Position numbers and translations under genes: made by a program. The notes under the pieces were generated by a model. That model was given only the letters and a program-made list of their open reading frames with translations, did not search any database and was not told where the DNA came from. A DNA stretch of 64,000 nucleotides. Origin: Haliclona indistincta. Lineage: Eukaryota > Porifera > Demospongiae > Haplosclerida > Chalinidae. Each line of letters opens with the position of its first letter. The stretch's first letter is position 1. The DNA lies in the NCBI GenBank assembly GCA_964017065.1, contig OZ024783.1, positions 188,501 to 252,500 of the forward strand, in the 5' to 3' direction. Below are positions 23,396-33,628 of the stretch, piece after piece.

Positions 23396-23675
23396 CATCA
23401 GTAGAAAGAGGAGAGAGAGGGGGAGAGAAATCCCCTAAAAATAGATTGTACCAGTAATGACATTCATAGACCACAAGACTCCATATGAGGCTTGGGAAGA
23501 CATTGCAGTAGCCAAATCTGTAGGAGGGTAGGAACCATGATATCACACCACAATACACATGTACTCATTCCCAAGTGCCTCAATACCAATACCATGAACA
23601 CATAACACGTCACAACAGTCAAGCTTTTAACACTAATTTGACAAGCGTATAATAATATGGGATATCCAGGTGGTC

Positions 23676-24060
23676 ATGGAACAACTAAGCCCTGAGGTAT
23701 GCTCCCACATCTTTTTCTACGTGCAGTCCTTGGATGATGTGATACAAGTTACAACCTTTATGGTCTTTATGGCATTGGGGAAGAGACATTCGCTCAAAAA
23801 GTTCAAGTCAGATAAATATTTTGTGAACAAGCCAGAGCATTTGATGTACAGTCAGCTTCCTCTAAAGATGTCATTGCTGCAGGGCAACAAGTGTTGGTCA
23901 GCATTTACAATGGGAAAAACAGGGAAGACATTGATTCCCTATGCTAAAAGCAATTCTGTCATAAGATCAGTGGAAAGAAAGCGAAGAACGAAATACTCAC
24001 TGACTTGCCTCCAACACCAGAAGAACTAATAGACTTGTAATCAGGTGCAATTGCCAGACT
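23676..24060 (+). pseudogene. Broken transposon-like gene with Cys-rich tail (copy 2)
   Basis: The same family as 13431-15360, but uninterrupted by the two insertions. One frame reads AFDVQSASSKDVIAAGQQ then VLVSIYNGKNREDIDSL, after which a stop falls inside the conserved block. A further frame gives LTDLPPTPEELIDL near 24000-24040. The LPPTSAAAQYHSL segment present at 15050 is deleted here. It is a dead relic that shows the pre-insertion state of the first copy. Confidence 0.6.
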
Positions 24061-24472
24061 GATTGTAGCAGCAAGAAAATTGACGCAGTGTATTTTTAAA
24101 GAATCAAAGATCAAAGTTTGTGGGCGTGGCTAAATGGTTACAACATGCGATGCACTATGCGTTGTTGCCTGTCCTATGAAAGAGCATTTATTCAGCTCCA
24201 ATTTGATATTCTTAGTTTGCTGATAGGACAAAATAAGACGAAGTTATAAATAGTTAAATTGCAAGTAGTAGGAAATAAAATTATCGTCGAAAATTGAATC
24301 AGGATTTAAAAAGAAACCATACAAGGTATCAACCTGAAACTTGTTATGGAATCATATGACCATGTGGGGTGCAACAATACCAAGTTTCGAGAAAATCCCA
24401 GAGGGTCATGCCAAAAAGTTGTTGAAGTGATATGGAATGACCCATATAGACAAGTACTAGTCTAATACTGCT

Positions 24473-24560
24473 TAGACAAGTACTGGTTTTAATGTGAGCT
24501 CTAGGACACAGTCAATCAATCAATAACCAGTATGTCACTGGAACACTTAGCTACTAGTTA
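24473..24560 (+). pseudogene. Stray second-exon relic, subtype A, most decayed
   Basis: gacaagtactggttttaatgtgagctctaggacacag, then the shared tail atcaataaccagtatgtcac. It is the fifth such relic in the array. Confidence 0.35.
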
Positions 24561-25715
24561 TTAAGAAGACAACTCAAAAGAGTATTATAGTCGATAAAAA
24601 CATTATCGGCTATAACTATTTGCACAAGAAGAGCTGGTATAAGTGTGAACCAGTGGACCTGGATGGAGGGGGTGTGATAAAGGTGTGGTCATGCAGTTTT
24701 AAAATTGAGTACTATGTGAAACAAATAATATTAATGATTTCAAGTTCACTAGATAAAAAGCAAAAGGACTTAATTTTTTAGGAAAATGAAGGAATTGAAA
24801 TGTTTTGCTATAATAGTGATAATAACAAGTAAGAAGCATTAAGACAGAACATGTATAGCTCTGAGTACTAGTTGAAATGCCGTAAGATTAAAATTTCACT
24901 ACCTCAGGCTCAGTTCTGGATTTTCACTATTAATTTTAGTGCTACGTGGATAAATTGCACGATTGAACATACAAATTATTATTTCAAAAAGGGCAGAATT
25001 TCCTGCAGCTGCAACTCAATACCCTTGACTTAGCAATCATAGTATCACGTACCGGTTGTACACAATTATAGTAAAAAAACCACATTCACAAAATGGATAA
25101 TTATGTCTGATGATGTCATATAGCAGACACAGTTATGTCTCTTTACTCGCTTAAGTCACTAATGCACATACTGCAGTGTACTACTTGTTACACATCTTAT
25201 GGTTTCAATACGTTCTCTTATTCTATTCTAGAGGTCACTCAGTCTCATGGTCAGGTGAGAGAGAAAATAGATTTTAACTAAATAAAATTAATGCGAAATT
25301 TAGTTAAAATCTGCTGTGCTATATCTATTCAGTACAACATACTAGTGTTTCTGAGAAGTCAAAATTTGCAGCGGAATTTTGTAGATCACATGTTATCAGT
25401 AATTTTTAGCAAGATTACCCTTATTACCAGTAATGATTATTCATAGAATGAACACGTCACAATAGTCAAGCTTTTAGCAGTAACCTGTTATTGTTATGCA
25501 ATTCAAGCGTATAATATTATACCACTACCAGCACTGCATCACTGAGCAACATCACTTTCATGTTCTCATTGAGTGTAATGAGTTTTCTATTTCCATCCAA
25601 AGTGACACCAGATGGTCCGGCATGCCTTTGCTAGTGGTTGCCATAACAGACTAGACCACACACCACTCTGTGTAAGATACTCTATCATACGCCGCTACAG
25701 CACTATAGTGTAGCT
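24561..25715. other. Intergenic, upstream of the 233-residue ORF
   Basis: 24890-24990 is a fragment similar to the middle and right arm of the element at 8074. 25130-25450 repeats 6620-6920. 25500-25610 repeats 6990-7080. No gene is seen. Confidence 0.5.
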
Positions 25716-26417
25716 ATGTCGCTGTTTAAAGAGCGTAGCTTAGAGGAGGAAATGTCAGCCATGAGGGTGACCAGCAGAGAGCGTCCCAGAGCAGCTCGTA
25801 TTCGTCAAGCTCGAGTTACACCGCCAGCTACCAGACAGCAACGCATTAGACCCCGCCATGGAGAGAACAGATGGAGGAGAGAGTGTGTGTCAGAGCTCAG
25901 TGATAGCTGCCCTGAGGAGCTACTGCAGGAGCTAATGGGAGACAGCAACTCCACTAGATCACTCACTGCCACTCCCTTTCCAACACTATCATCAGCTAAC
26001 AGGACACACAGCAAGCTGACTCCCGTCACTCCACACTACCACTTTGTGTCTTCACCGTCACCTGAGGACAACCCTCACCTTCCCACCATCACCGTCACTA
26101 ACCCTGAGAACATGGTCATGTCGCAATCCAGCCCCGCACCACACACACCCGCTATCATGGCGCCCTCGCCTGTCTGTCTCTCCCTCCCCGCCCTCCTCAC
26201 AGCTGAGAGAAAGCTCCCTGAGCTGCCCCGCAGTAACACAGCCGCTCGCAGACTCATGACACGATCAGGAAGACGAGGAACACATAGCTCAGCTGTAGTG
26301 AAGCTGCCAGCTATTCATGACAGCCGAGCTAACGGCAACCACACGAGAACACGATCATTCAGTGATGGAGCAATAGAGAAACTACCATTACTAATAAACC
26401 AGAGAGTCATGTGCTAG
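25716..26417 (+). CDS. Unrecognised basic, Ser/Pro-rich protein, 233 residues
   Basis: Single open frame from ATG 25716 to TAG 26415-26417. Residues 15-50 are Arg-rich (RERPRAARIRQARVTPPA, RHGENRWRRE). Then comes a short acidic, helix-prone motif, SDSCPEELLQELM (about residues 61-73). The rest is Ser/Thr/Pro-rich with several TP and SP sites (KLTPVTPHY), then another basic tract (RRLMTRSGRRGTHSS) and TRTRSFSDGAIEKLP near the end. It looks largely disordered, with no signal peptide or membrane segment. RSFSDG resembles a phosphorylation or 14-3-3-type motif, but this is only pattern. The 4-nt indel and start loss in the 7.1-kb copy suggest that copy is dead while this one is kept open. It could be one exon of a longer gene; I do not recognise the family. 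Confidence 0.5.
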   Translation: MSLFKERSLEEEMSAMRVTSRERPRAARIRQARVTPPATRQQRIRPRHGENRWRRECVSELSDSCPEELLQELMGDSNSTRSLTATPFPTLSSANRTHSKLTPVTPHYHFVSSPSPEDNPHLPTITVTNPENMVMSQSSPAPHTPAIMAPSPVCLSLPALLTAERKLPELPRSNTAARRLMTRSGRRGTHSSAVVKLPAIHDSRANGNHTRTRSFSDGAIEKLPLLINQRVMC

Positions 26418-26774
26418 TATAATGTAGCTTTATCAATGTTATATGATATTTTCCTTCAAATATTTAACATGATCCGTGCAAAGTAGTCTATAGATGCTGA
26501 GCCTGATTTTCGTCTTCTACTGAGCCGCACTGAATGCCGGCTGAAGTGGAAGTGTAGCCGTGTCAGCTTCATGCACTAGTCTCTGATCGTGTGAAAAGAA
26601 AACAGTGACTGAATGCAATAGCCGTGATACTCTACGCTACAGCATTGCATCAAGACAGGAATCTTGTAACACTGTAAAATCGCCGGTCGGTGCACGCTCG
26701 AGTGACTCACTCGTGTACTCGAGCGAGTGTGCGCGCACAACATATGTCAGTACAGTATACAAGCAGCCTGGAGC
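26418..26774. other. Promoter-side region of the frameshifted stefin
   Basis: Parts resemble 29115-29260 upstream of the intact stefin (actcactcgtgta, tactcgagcgag). No TATA box is obvious. Confidence 0.45.
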
Positions 26775-27176
26775 ATGGCTAGACCTTATAGTAGACCAAA
26801 CTTGAGTGTAGGTACCCGGAGGCCGCAAGTGCCCGACACAATGCTGACGCCTCTGGAGGCAGCAGGAGCCGAGTACTACCCGCGACTGCAGGAGATAGTG
26901 AATGACGCTCGCGCGGCTCTAACCGCCGAAGAAGACGAAGCGCGACTACAGCAGCGAGTTCACTGCGGTACAGTTCCTCAAGAACAACAAATCTTACTGG
27001 GTCAAGGTAAGCGAGTGACGGTGCTGGCATTGTTACGGTCAGTCTTCTTGCTACTGCAGGTCAAGATGGGCGGCGACCAGTTCGTGCATCTGAGCATTCG
27101 ACGAGCAGCTGGAAAGAGCAAGCTGCTGGACTATCAGCTGGACAAGACAGCCAGCGATCCACTGGAATCCCTCTAA
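26775..27176 (+). pseudogene. Stefin (cystatin A/B-like) gene with a frameshift
   Basis: Exon 1 is 26775-27006 and exon 2 is 27060-27176, with a 53-nt GT..AG intron. Exon 2 reads KMGGDQFVHLSIRRAAGKSK, then DYQLDKTASDPLESL, the canonical stefin second half. Exon 1 has 4 extra nt around 26923-26927 relative to the intact neighbour at 29280 (aaccgccgaag versus aacgaag), making its length 232, so the spliced message is out of frame. The unspliced sequence is open from ATG to stop (134 codons), because the extra bases and the 53-nt intron cancel. Either this copy is dead, an assembly error is present, or an intron-retained product with a hydrophobic insert (VTVLALLRSVFLLLQ) is made. If functional it would act as a cytosolic cysteine-protease inhibitor. 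Confidence 0.75.
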
Positions 27177-28942
27177 CCAGCAATGGAGTTGCATTAATTG
27201 TGCTTTCACAATTAAAATTTAACTAAATAAATTCTTCATTGTGTTCCATGAACTTTACTTGAGTGTGATGATGTATTATGTATAATTATCGATGTGACAT
27301 TGAACAGTGTATATAGTACAGTTGTGGACAAGCGTGCCACTATGCTATGTCTGTGAAAGTAGCAGTGATATATTTTCACATAAAATATTATTATTGAGGT
27401 ACAACATTACACTATTAGGTAGCTGCACTGCAAATCATCGTGTCTACTAAAGATCACAGCTAGTGATTTTTAGTGATCTTTAGTGATCTTTAGTGATCAC
27501 AGCTAGTGATTTTTAGTGATTACTAAAGATCACAGCAGCTTAGCATGGTGAAACTCACACTATGAACTGACGATAGCATGCAGGAGAGCTGAGACTGCAG
27601 TCGACGACAATATTGATACGAGACCATGAGTGCGAAACTAGAGAAAGAATGGGTATACAAGACCAGAACCAATCACTCATCCATTACAGATTACTAGACC
27701 ACTTCTCTATCATCATTCAGTACCTTTCCTCACCTAGTAACCGAAATTATAATCAATAATAAATTATTATTTATCACCACCACAGCATTATTAAAATAAC
27801 TGTGGCTAGAGAGCCGGTACCAGCTCTCTAAAACATCGCTTAAAGAGCCGGTACTGTATTTTAAAGCATAGCATTCTGTGTGTGTGTGCATTGACATGTA
27901 ATGCACTGTATCAACTGAACTAAACTGTGACCTATAGTAAGACTGTTCGATTATCAGTTCATATACTGTCTGTTAGTATAGCTAGGTTCTTGTCCATTAG
28001 CTGACAAGCACATTCACGAGGGTCTGGGTACAAGGCTAGATGACAGCAACTTGAATGTGTGAAAGCTCACGGTGTGATGAAGAAACATACCTCAGGGTCA
28101 AGGCTAAACCATAACACTGATCCGACCATAGAAACAGGTGCAAGTCCACAGGATCACTACAAGGCCTAGTCGGTAGTATACGGATAGACACAATGATGGA
28201 TCCATCACTCCAGTCGATCCTCTCTTCTCTTATAATCAAGAGCTCATCAAACCTTAAAATACAGCACCGTGGGGCACTTTTTGCTAACCTAGTTATTGAT
28301 CCACCGAATCCAGTGTGTGAGTGTGCATTGTATTGGAACGCTCCTGCTAGTTATCAGTTAGCTACCAACACTGTGATTTTTCTCTGTACGCAGTATTGCT
28401 CACTGGTCCAAACATGAAGAGCCTGGGTACATACCCACCATGATGAGAGCCTGGGTACACCCACAATGATGAGAGCCTGGGTATAATTTTACTTGCTTGT
28501 CATGGTATACTTGTGTTCAATAAAGTTAAGTCCATAGCTAGCTCACTGCTCTTCAACTAGCTTGCTTGGTTGATTCATTCATTGATCACTAGTACAAGGA
28601 ATCACTACAACATGACTAGCTAGTACAGTAATTCAGTTGAATTTGAGCACCAGAGCATTACAACGATTCGACAATCATGCTCAATAAACTCAATAATCAA
28701 TAATAATACTCTTTGGTTGCCTCTGACAACAGCTTAGAGGCACATCATAATTAAAACACAGCAAAATTGCAGTATTTGAGTAAAAATTCTCAGTTATAAA
28801 TGACAAAATCATGACTGACCCTTTCTACAATCTTTGTCTGCTGCCTAGTTCTCCTCATTACTCAATGTTATGTTATTCAATTTCTTCTCCGCTTTTTGAA
28901 TATTTATTAAACATGATGCAGAGTGGATGAGAGATTCTTCAG
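27177..28942. other. Intergenic, no gene seen
   Basis: 27436-27536 has short direct and inverted repeats of (t)agtgatctttagtgatc. 28010-28060 and 28410-28490 contain gagcctgggta units related to the arrays at 30.4 and 32 kb. No ORF with coding character. Confidence 0.5.
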
Positions 28943-29112
28943 TTGCAATGCTGAAGTGAAAAGTGTCGAGTGTCACATTCATACAACGGCTGATGTGTTC
29001 AGTCTCTGATCATCCTCCATTATGTGAATAAAGACAACCTGCAGTGACTACAGAGACTGAACACATTGGTGCATGAAGGTGACACTCTACACTTTTCACT
29101 TCAGCATTGCAA
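28943..29112. mobile_element. Palindromic short element, family P (copy 1)
   Basis: Begins TTGCAATGCTGAAGTG and ends CACTTCAGCATTGCAA. Inside are tgttcagtctctg and the reverse cagagactgaacaca around a central gatcatcctccat core. It is the longest copy, about 170 bp. Other copies are at 36395, 39203, 44700 and 61531. Confidence 0.85.
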
Positions 29113-29279
29113 GAAGACAGAAGTTTAACAACACTAATTATTACAGGAATGCGAGGATTAACTCACTCGTGTAGTATAGTCTACTCGAGCGAGCGAGCGA
29201 GCGTGAACAGCAGCATAGCAGCAGCACACAGGAGTAGCCTAGTCCTATCAGTTACTATCCACGACGAACAACAACAGAT

Positions 29280-29662
29280 ATGGCTGACAAGACTGTACCA
29301 GAACTAGCCGACACGAGGCCGCAAGTGCCCGACACAATGACGCCTCTGGAGGCAGCAGGAGCCGAGTACTACCCGCGACTGCAGGAGATAGTGAATGACG
29401 TGCGCGCGGCTCTAACGAAGAAGACGAAGCGCGACTACAGCAGCGAGTTTACTGCGGTACAGTTCCTCAAGAACAACAAATCTTACTGGGTCAAGGTAAG
29501 CGCGACGGTGACGGTGCCGGCATTGCTCACTTCTTCTCATCGCAGGTCAAGGTGGGCGGCGACCAGTTCGTGCATCTGAGCATTCGACGAGCAGCTGGAA
29601 AGAGCAAGCTACAGGACAACCAGCTAGACAAGACGGCGAGCGATCCACTAGAGTCCTTTTAA
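29280..29662 (+). CDS. Stefin (cystatin A/B-like) cysteine-protease inhibitor
   Basis: Exons 29280-29495 and 29546-29662 (50-nt intron, phase 0) predict 110 residues. Family members are small cytosolic inhibitors of papain-like cysteine proteases. The helix is PRLQEIVNDVRAALTKKTK. The first strand is FTAVQFLKNNKSYWVK, and exon 2 reads VKVGGDQFVHLSI then DNQLDKTASDPLESF, matching the second half of vertebrate stefins (VHVGDEDFVHLRV in stefin B). The intron falls between Lys and Val, as in stefin B to my memory. The inhibitory loop Q-V-V-A-G is replaced by Q-F-L-K-N, one residue longer, so inhibition strength or target is uncertain. The N-terminus has about 20 extra residues and no conserved Gly near the expected site except AAGAEYY. 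There are no disulphides or signal peptide. Confidence 0.85.
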
Positions 29663-30409
29663 CCAACAATAGAGTTGTACTCGTAGTGCAATCCCTTAAT
29701 TCTGTGTATGGTCTGTGTGTGTTAACACATGGCATTGTATAGTTCGATACACAGTGAATATCAGTTGAGTTGATCAGTATCAGTTGATCTAGAATTGTGT
29801 CTATAAGCTGTTTCTGTGATAGAGGCGTATTGCATGATATCACACACTCTAGTCAACTATCGAGCTTTGCTAAATTGCTAGACAAACATTGTACCAACAT
29901 GGAAGCCCGAGATAGCACTCAGCTCACAGCTGTGCAACTTACGCATTCTTCTGGCTATGAGTGAGACCACACTCATCAATCCACTACAGACCAATCATCA
30001 TTCCATAGTTTTCCTGGACTCCTAATCCACTGCTGTACCATTAACCACATTGGTAGAGTGAGACTACACTCACTAATCCACTACAGACCACATCATCATT
30101 CCATAGCATACCTCGACTCCTAATCCAATTTTATCGTGACTGTCATACCATCATCAACTCAAATGCATAGAGATTAGTGTTAAAATGTATATTTAATAAG
30201 CACAGTGTTTGTACACCTTGTGTGTGTGTGTGCAAAGCCTTACAATGGTTAATCAATGCACTATATCACCTAAACGGATATGGATTACTAATGCTCTCTC
30301 TGATGACAATGTAATTCACTCAAGTCTCAAATCAACACGAGTTATGATAATTGTTGAAGATTATGGTTAATTTTAGAGGATTAGCTATGCAGTCAATCTG
30401 GGAATGAGG
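29663..30409. other. Intergenic, no gene seen
   Basis: Contains two copies of a gagtgagac(c/t)acactca-type block (29960-30130). A (TG)n run is near 30220. No coding sequence. Confidence 0.5.
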
Positions 30410-30935
30410 CTAGACAACCCCTCATCCCATGAGCCTGGGAATGAGGCTAGACAACCCCTCATACCGTGAGCCTGGGTACGAGGCTAGACAACCCCTCATC
30501 CCGTGAGCCTGGGTACGAGGCTAGACAACCCCTCATCCCGTGAGCCTGGGTACGAGGCTAGACAACCCCTCATCTAGTGAGCCTGGGTACGAGGCTAGAC
30601 AACCCCTCATCTAGTGAGCCTGGGTACGAGGCTAGACAACCCCTCATCCCGTGAGCCTGGGTACGAGGCTAGACAACCCCTCATCTAGTGAGCCTGGGTA
30701 CGAGGCTAGACAACCCCTCATCTAGTGAGCCTGGGTACGAGGCTAGACAACCCCTCATCCCGTGAGCCTGGGTACGAGGCTAGACAACCCCTCATCCCGT
30801 GAGCCTGGGTACGAGGCTAGACAACCCCTCATCTAGTGAGCCTGGGTACGAGGCTAGACAACCCCTCATCTAGTGAGCCTGGGTACGAGGCTAGACAACC
30901 CTCATCCCGTGAGCCTGGGTACGAGGCTAGATGAC
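30410..30935. repeat. 37-bp minisatellite, about 14 copies
   Basis: The unit is gagcctgggtacgaggctag then acaacccctcatcccgt, with a second variant ending ctcatctagt. The two variants alternate in blocks. The first two units carry gaatgagg or accgtg variants. Confidence 0.95.
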
Positions 30936-31052
30936 TGCAACTTGATGTGTAACCACAAGACTGAAGCAGAATCATTATTAAACATGTACTGTATGAAGAT
31001 CGAGGCTAGTCCATAAATCCATCATTCCAGTCGTTCCTCCTTGACACAACTA

Positions 31053-31816
31053 TACGGAAGCCCAGAGCGGACATTCTAATTTCCTTTTTGTGCGGATATT
31101 CCACTTTCCTTTTTGTAAATAGTGCAGTAAAACACAGCAAAAACTGTAGACCACAGTACCCAGAGAGCGGCTATACCGGGGTGAGCCCGTAGCTTATTAC
31201 AGGCTTCCAGAGTGACGAGCACCTAGCCTTCATGTGCTTCGTGAGCCTGAGCGAGCACTCCCTCACAATGTGAGCATCAGTAGGAGAATAAGGAAGTTTA
31301 AGGTTATCAGTGTTACATGCAAACTTTAAAAACTAAGCAGCAAAAATTTGCAAATTTGGAAATTAATAACAATTAAACAGCATGCAGGAATGGATGCTGC
31401 ACAATGCATAATGCACACTTAATTAAAATGTGACACTTGATACCATTGTTAGCGTGAAGCAGTTATGCACTGTATCCTGCCACACACAACAGAGTTGTAG
31501 CATAGATAATATAGCCCCATGTATGATTGTTGTGATCCTGCTACTTATGCAGCGTTCACTGCACTCTGTTTAATAAATAATTCTTCAGATTTAACTTGTG
31601 CATCTCAGTCGCAAATACAGTGACCCTGCATGTTTGTCATTGCACTGTGAGATGGAGGGTGTGCTCGCTCAGACTCGCAAAGTACGTGTGTTTATCGTGC
31701 TGGAACGAGCTACAACCACTCTCTGGTTACTGGTTCAACCTAAGTATGCATCTTTTAACGTATGCTCTATAGTTTTTACAAAATGGAAAGTGGAATGTCT
31801 GCTCTTGGCTTCCGTA
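31053..31816. mobile_element. 764-bp inverted-repeat element
   Basis: Ends are TACGGAAGCCCAGAGCGGAC... and ...GTCTGCTCTTGGCTTCCGTA, imperfect inverted repeats of about 38 bp. TA at both borders. No transposase ORF inside; a 76-codon frame at 31598 is not recognisable. Confidence 0.65.
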
Positions 31817-32009
31817 CAACTAAAATGATTATTAATTTAAAATAGTATAGCAACATAGCTGAGCCATCAAATCAATAGTTATCATGGTGGATGTGTATTA
31901 GAATGATCTAATGCCAGCACTCTATAGCTGCCATATCGTTGTCATGTGTATTACTTAAATGAGCTGTGAGTTGGATTGGTCAAACAGCCCTAGCCATACC
32001 AAGGCTGGA

Positions 32010-32600
32010 CCACATACCACGAGAGCCTGGGTATGAGGCTAATACACCCCTCATCCCCATACTGAAGCTGGATCACACACCACGAGAGCCTGGGTATGAG
32101 GCTAATACACCCCTCATCCACATACTGAAGCTGAACCACATACCACGAGAGCCTGGGTATGAGGCTAATACACCCCTCATCCCCATACTGAAGCTGGACC
32201 ACATACCACGAGAGCCTGGGTATGAGGCTAATACACCCTCATCCACATACTGAAGCTGAACCACATACCACGAGAGCCTGGGTATGAGGCTAATACACCC
32301 CTCATCCCCATACTGAAGCTGGACCACATACCACGAGAGCCTGGGTATGAGGCTAATACACCCTCATCCACATACTGAAGCTGAACCACATACCACGAGA
32401 GCCTGGGTATGAGGCTAATACACCCCTCATCCCCATACTGAAGCTGGACCACATACCACGAGAGCCTGGGTATGAGGCTAATACACCCCTCATCCTCATA
32501 CTGAAGCTGGACCACATACCACGAGAGCCTGGGTATGAGGCTAATACACCCCTCATCCACATACTGAAGCTGGTTCACATACCACGAGACCCTGAGGCTA
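32010..32600. repeat. 62-bp minisatellite, about 9.5 copies
   Basis: The unit is gagcctgggtatgaggctaa, then tacacccctcatcc(c/a)cat, then actgaagctggaccacatac, then cac(ga). Two subtypes differ at c/a and at ggaccac/gaaccac. Long open frames on both strands here are products of the repeat. Confidence 0.95.
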
Positions 32601-33611
32601 CTCATATCATACGACTGCACAAGGCGTGTCGTGGTACTAATATTAGCAACACAGCAGGCTCACTGCTCCTCGTCACAGCAGACTCACTGCTCCTCGTCAC
32701 AGCAGGCTCATTGCTAGCTCATGTAAGCTTGTCTGATTGAGTAATTCATTGATCAGTAACGAGTATGTACATGAATTTGAAACCAAATGCACTACTAAGC
32801 CCTAAAGTGATTGAACTGTGCTCAATAAAATGCATCACATTCAGTATACAAAAACAAACAAGTACTCCATCATGGTTACCTAAACAAGTACTACTAATCT
32901 TCAGTATAATTATACATGCAGTAACAAAATAATCGAATTTTTCACACTTATAATAGCAATCTCAGCTATGATAGAAAAACTATATCTTGGTCAAACTAGT
33001 TCTTCTCATACTGTACTCAGTGGTGGTCACAAATATGACATCAGTAATCAATGAAACAGCAGTAATGGACAAGAGCAGCAATGGACAAGATTAACAACAA
33101 ACTCAACAAAGTTAAATATTCCACAAAATGTCGTCAAGGTCACTGGAACAATGGTAAACAAATAAAGGTCACTGGTAAGAAAGGTCAACGAGTGAGACAA
33201 TGATTTACACAAGACGAGACCACACTTGATCACATGACTGTCACATGACAGTAGATTCACTGAGGATAACGCTTGACACAAGGAGAGAGAAAACAACACC
33301 AGTAACCATAGCAACAAGAATCAGTAACCACACCCCCTCATACAGACATAATTTTATCTCTATAGCACTGAATAGAATCTTTCAAGATGCACAAAAGCAG
33401 ACTCTTCGAAACACAAGTTGAGCACGAAAAATTCACTGCACTAGTTAATATCAACAAAGAGAAGCAAATACTGCCTAGCAGAGGCTGCCTAGCTAGTAGT
33501 GGCAGTCAGGCTGCCTAGCAGAGGCTCCCAAGCAGAGGCTGAATAAACAAAATTATACTATCGACTATCGAGGGAGAGTGCTATATCTCACTATCAATTT
33601 GTGTGCTATTT
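32601..33611. other. Intergenic, downstream of the DBHS gene
   Basis: Contains three copies of agca(g)actcactgctcctcgtcac (32655-32720) and short gcctagcagaggct repeats (33470-33540). A minus-strand open frame at 33048-33317 is Leu/Ser-rich without recognisable features. No gene called. Confidence 0.5.
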
Positions 33612-33617
33612 TTTATT
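33612..33617 (-). terminator. Poly(A) signal of the DBHS gene
   Basis: AATAAA on the minus strand, 12 nt past the predicted stop codon, in a tightly packed terminal exon. Confidence 0.55.
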
Positions 33618-33628
33618 GACAATGCTGC

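Noticed and set aside
30410..30935. CRISPR-like regular array
   Set aside because: The 37-bp units are contiguous with no unique spacers, and the DNA is nuclear and intron-bearing.
31966..32620. Several open frames on both strands with repeating EPGYEANTP or LIPRLSWY
   Set aside because: They are products of a 62-bp minisatellite whose unit length is not a multiple of three; no start context or splice signals.
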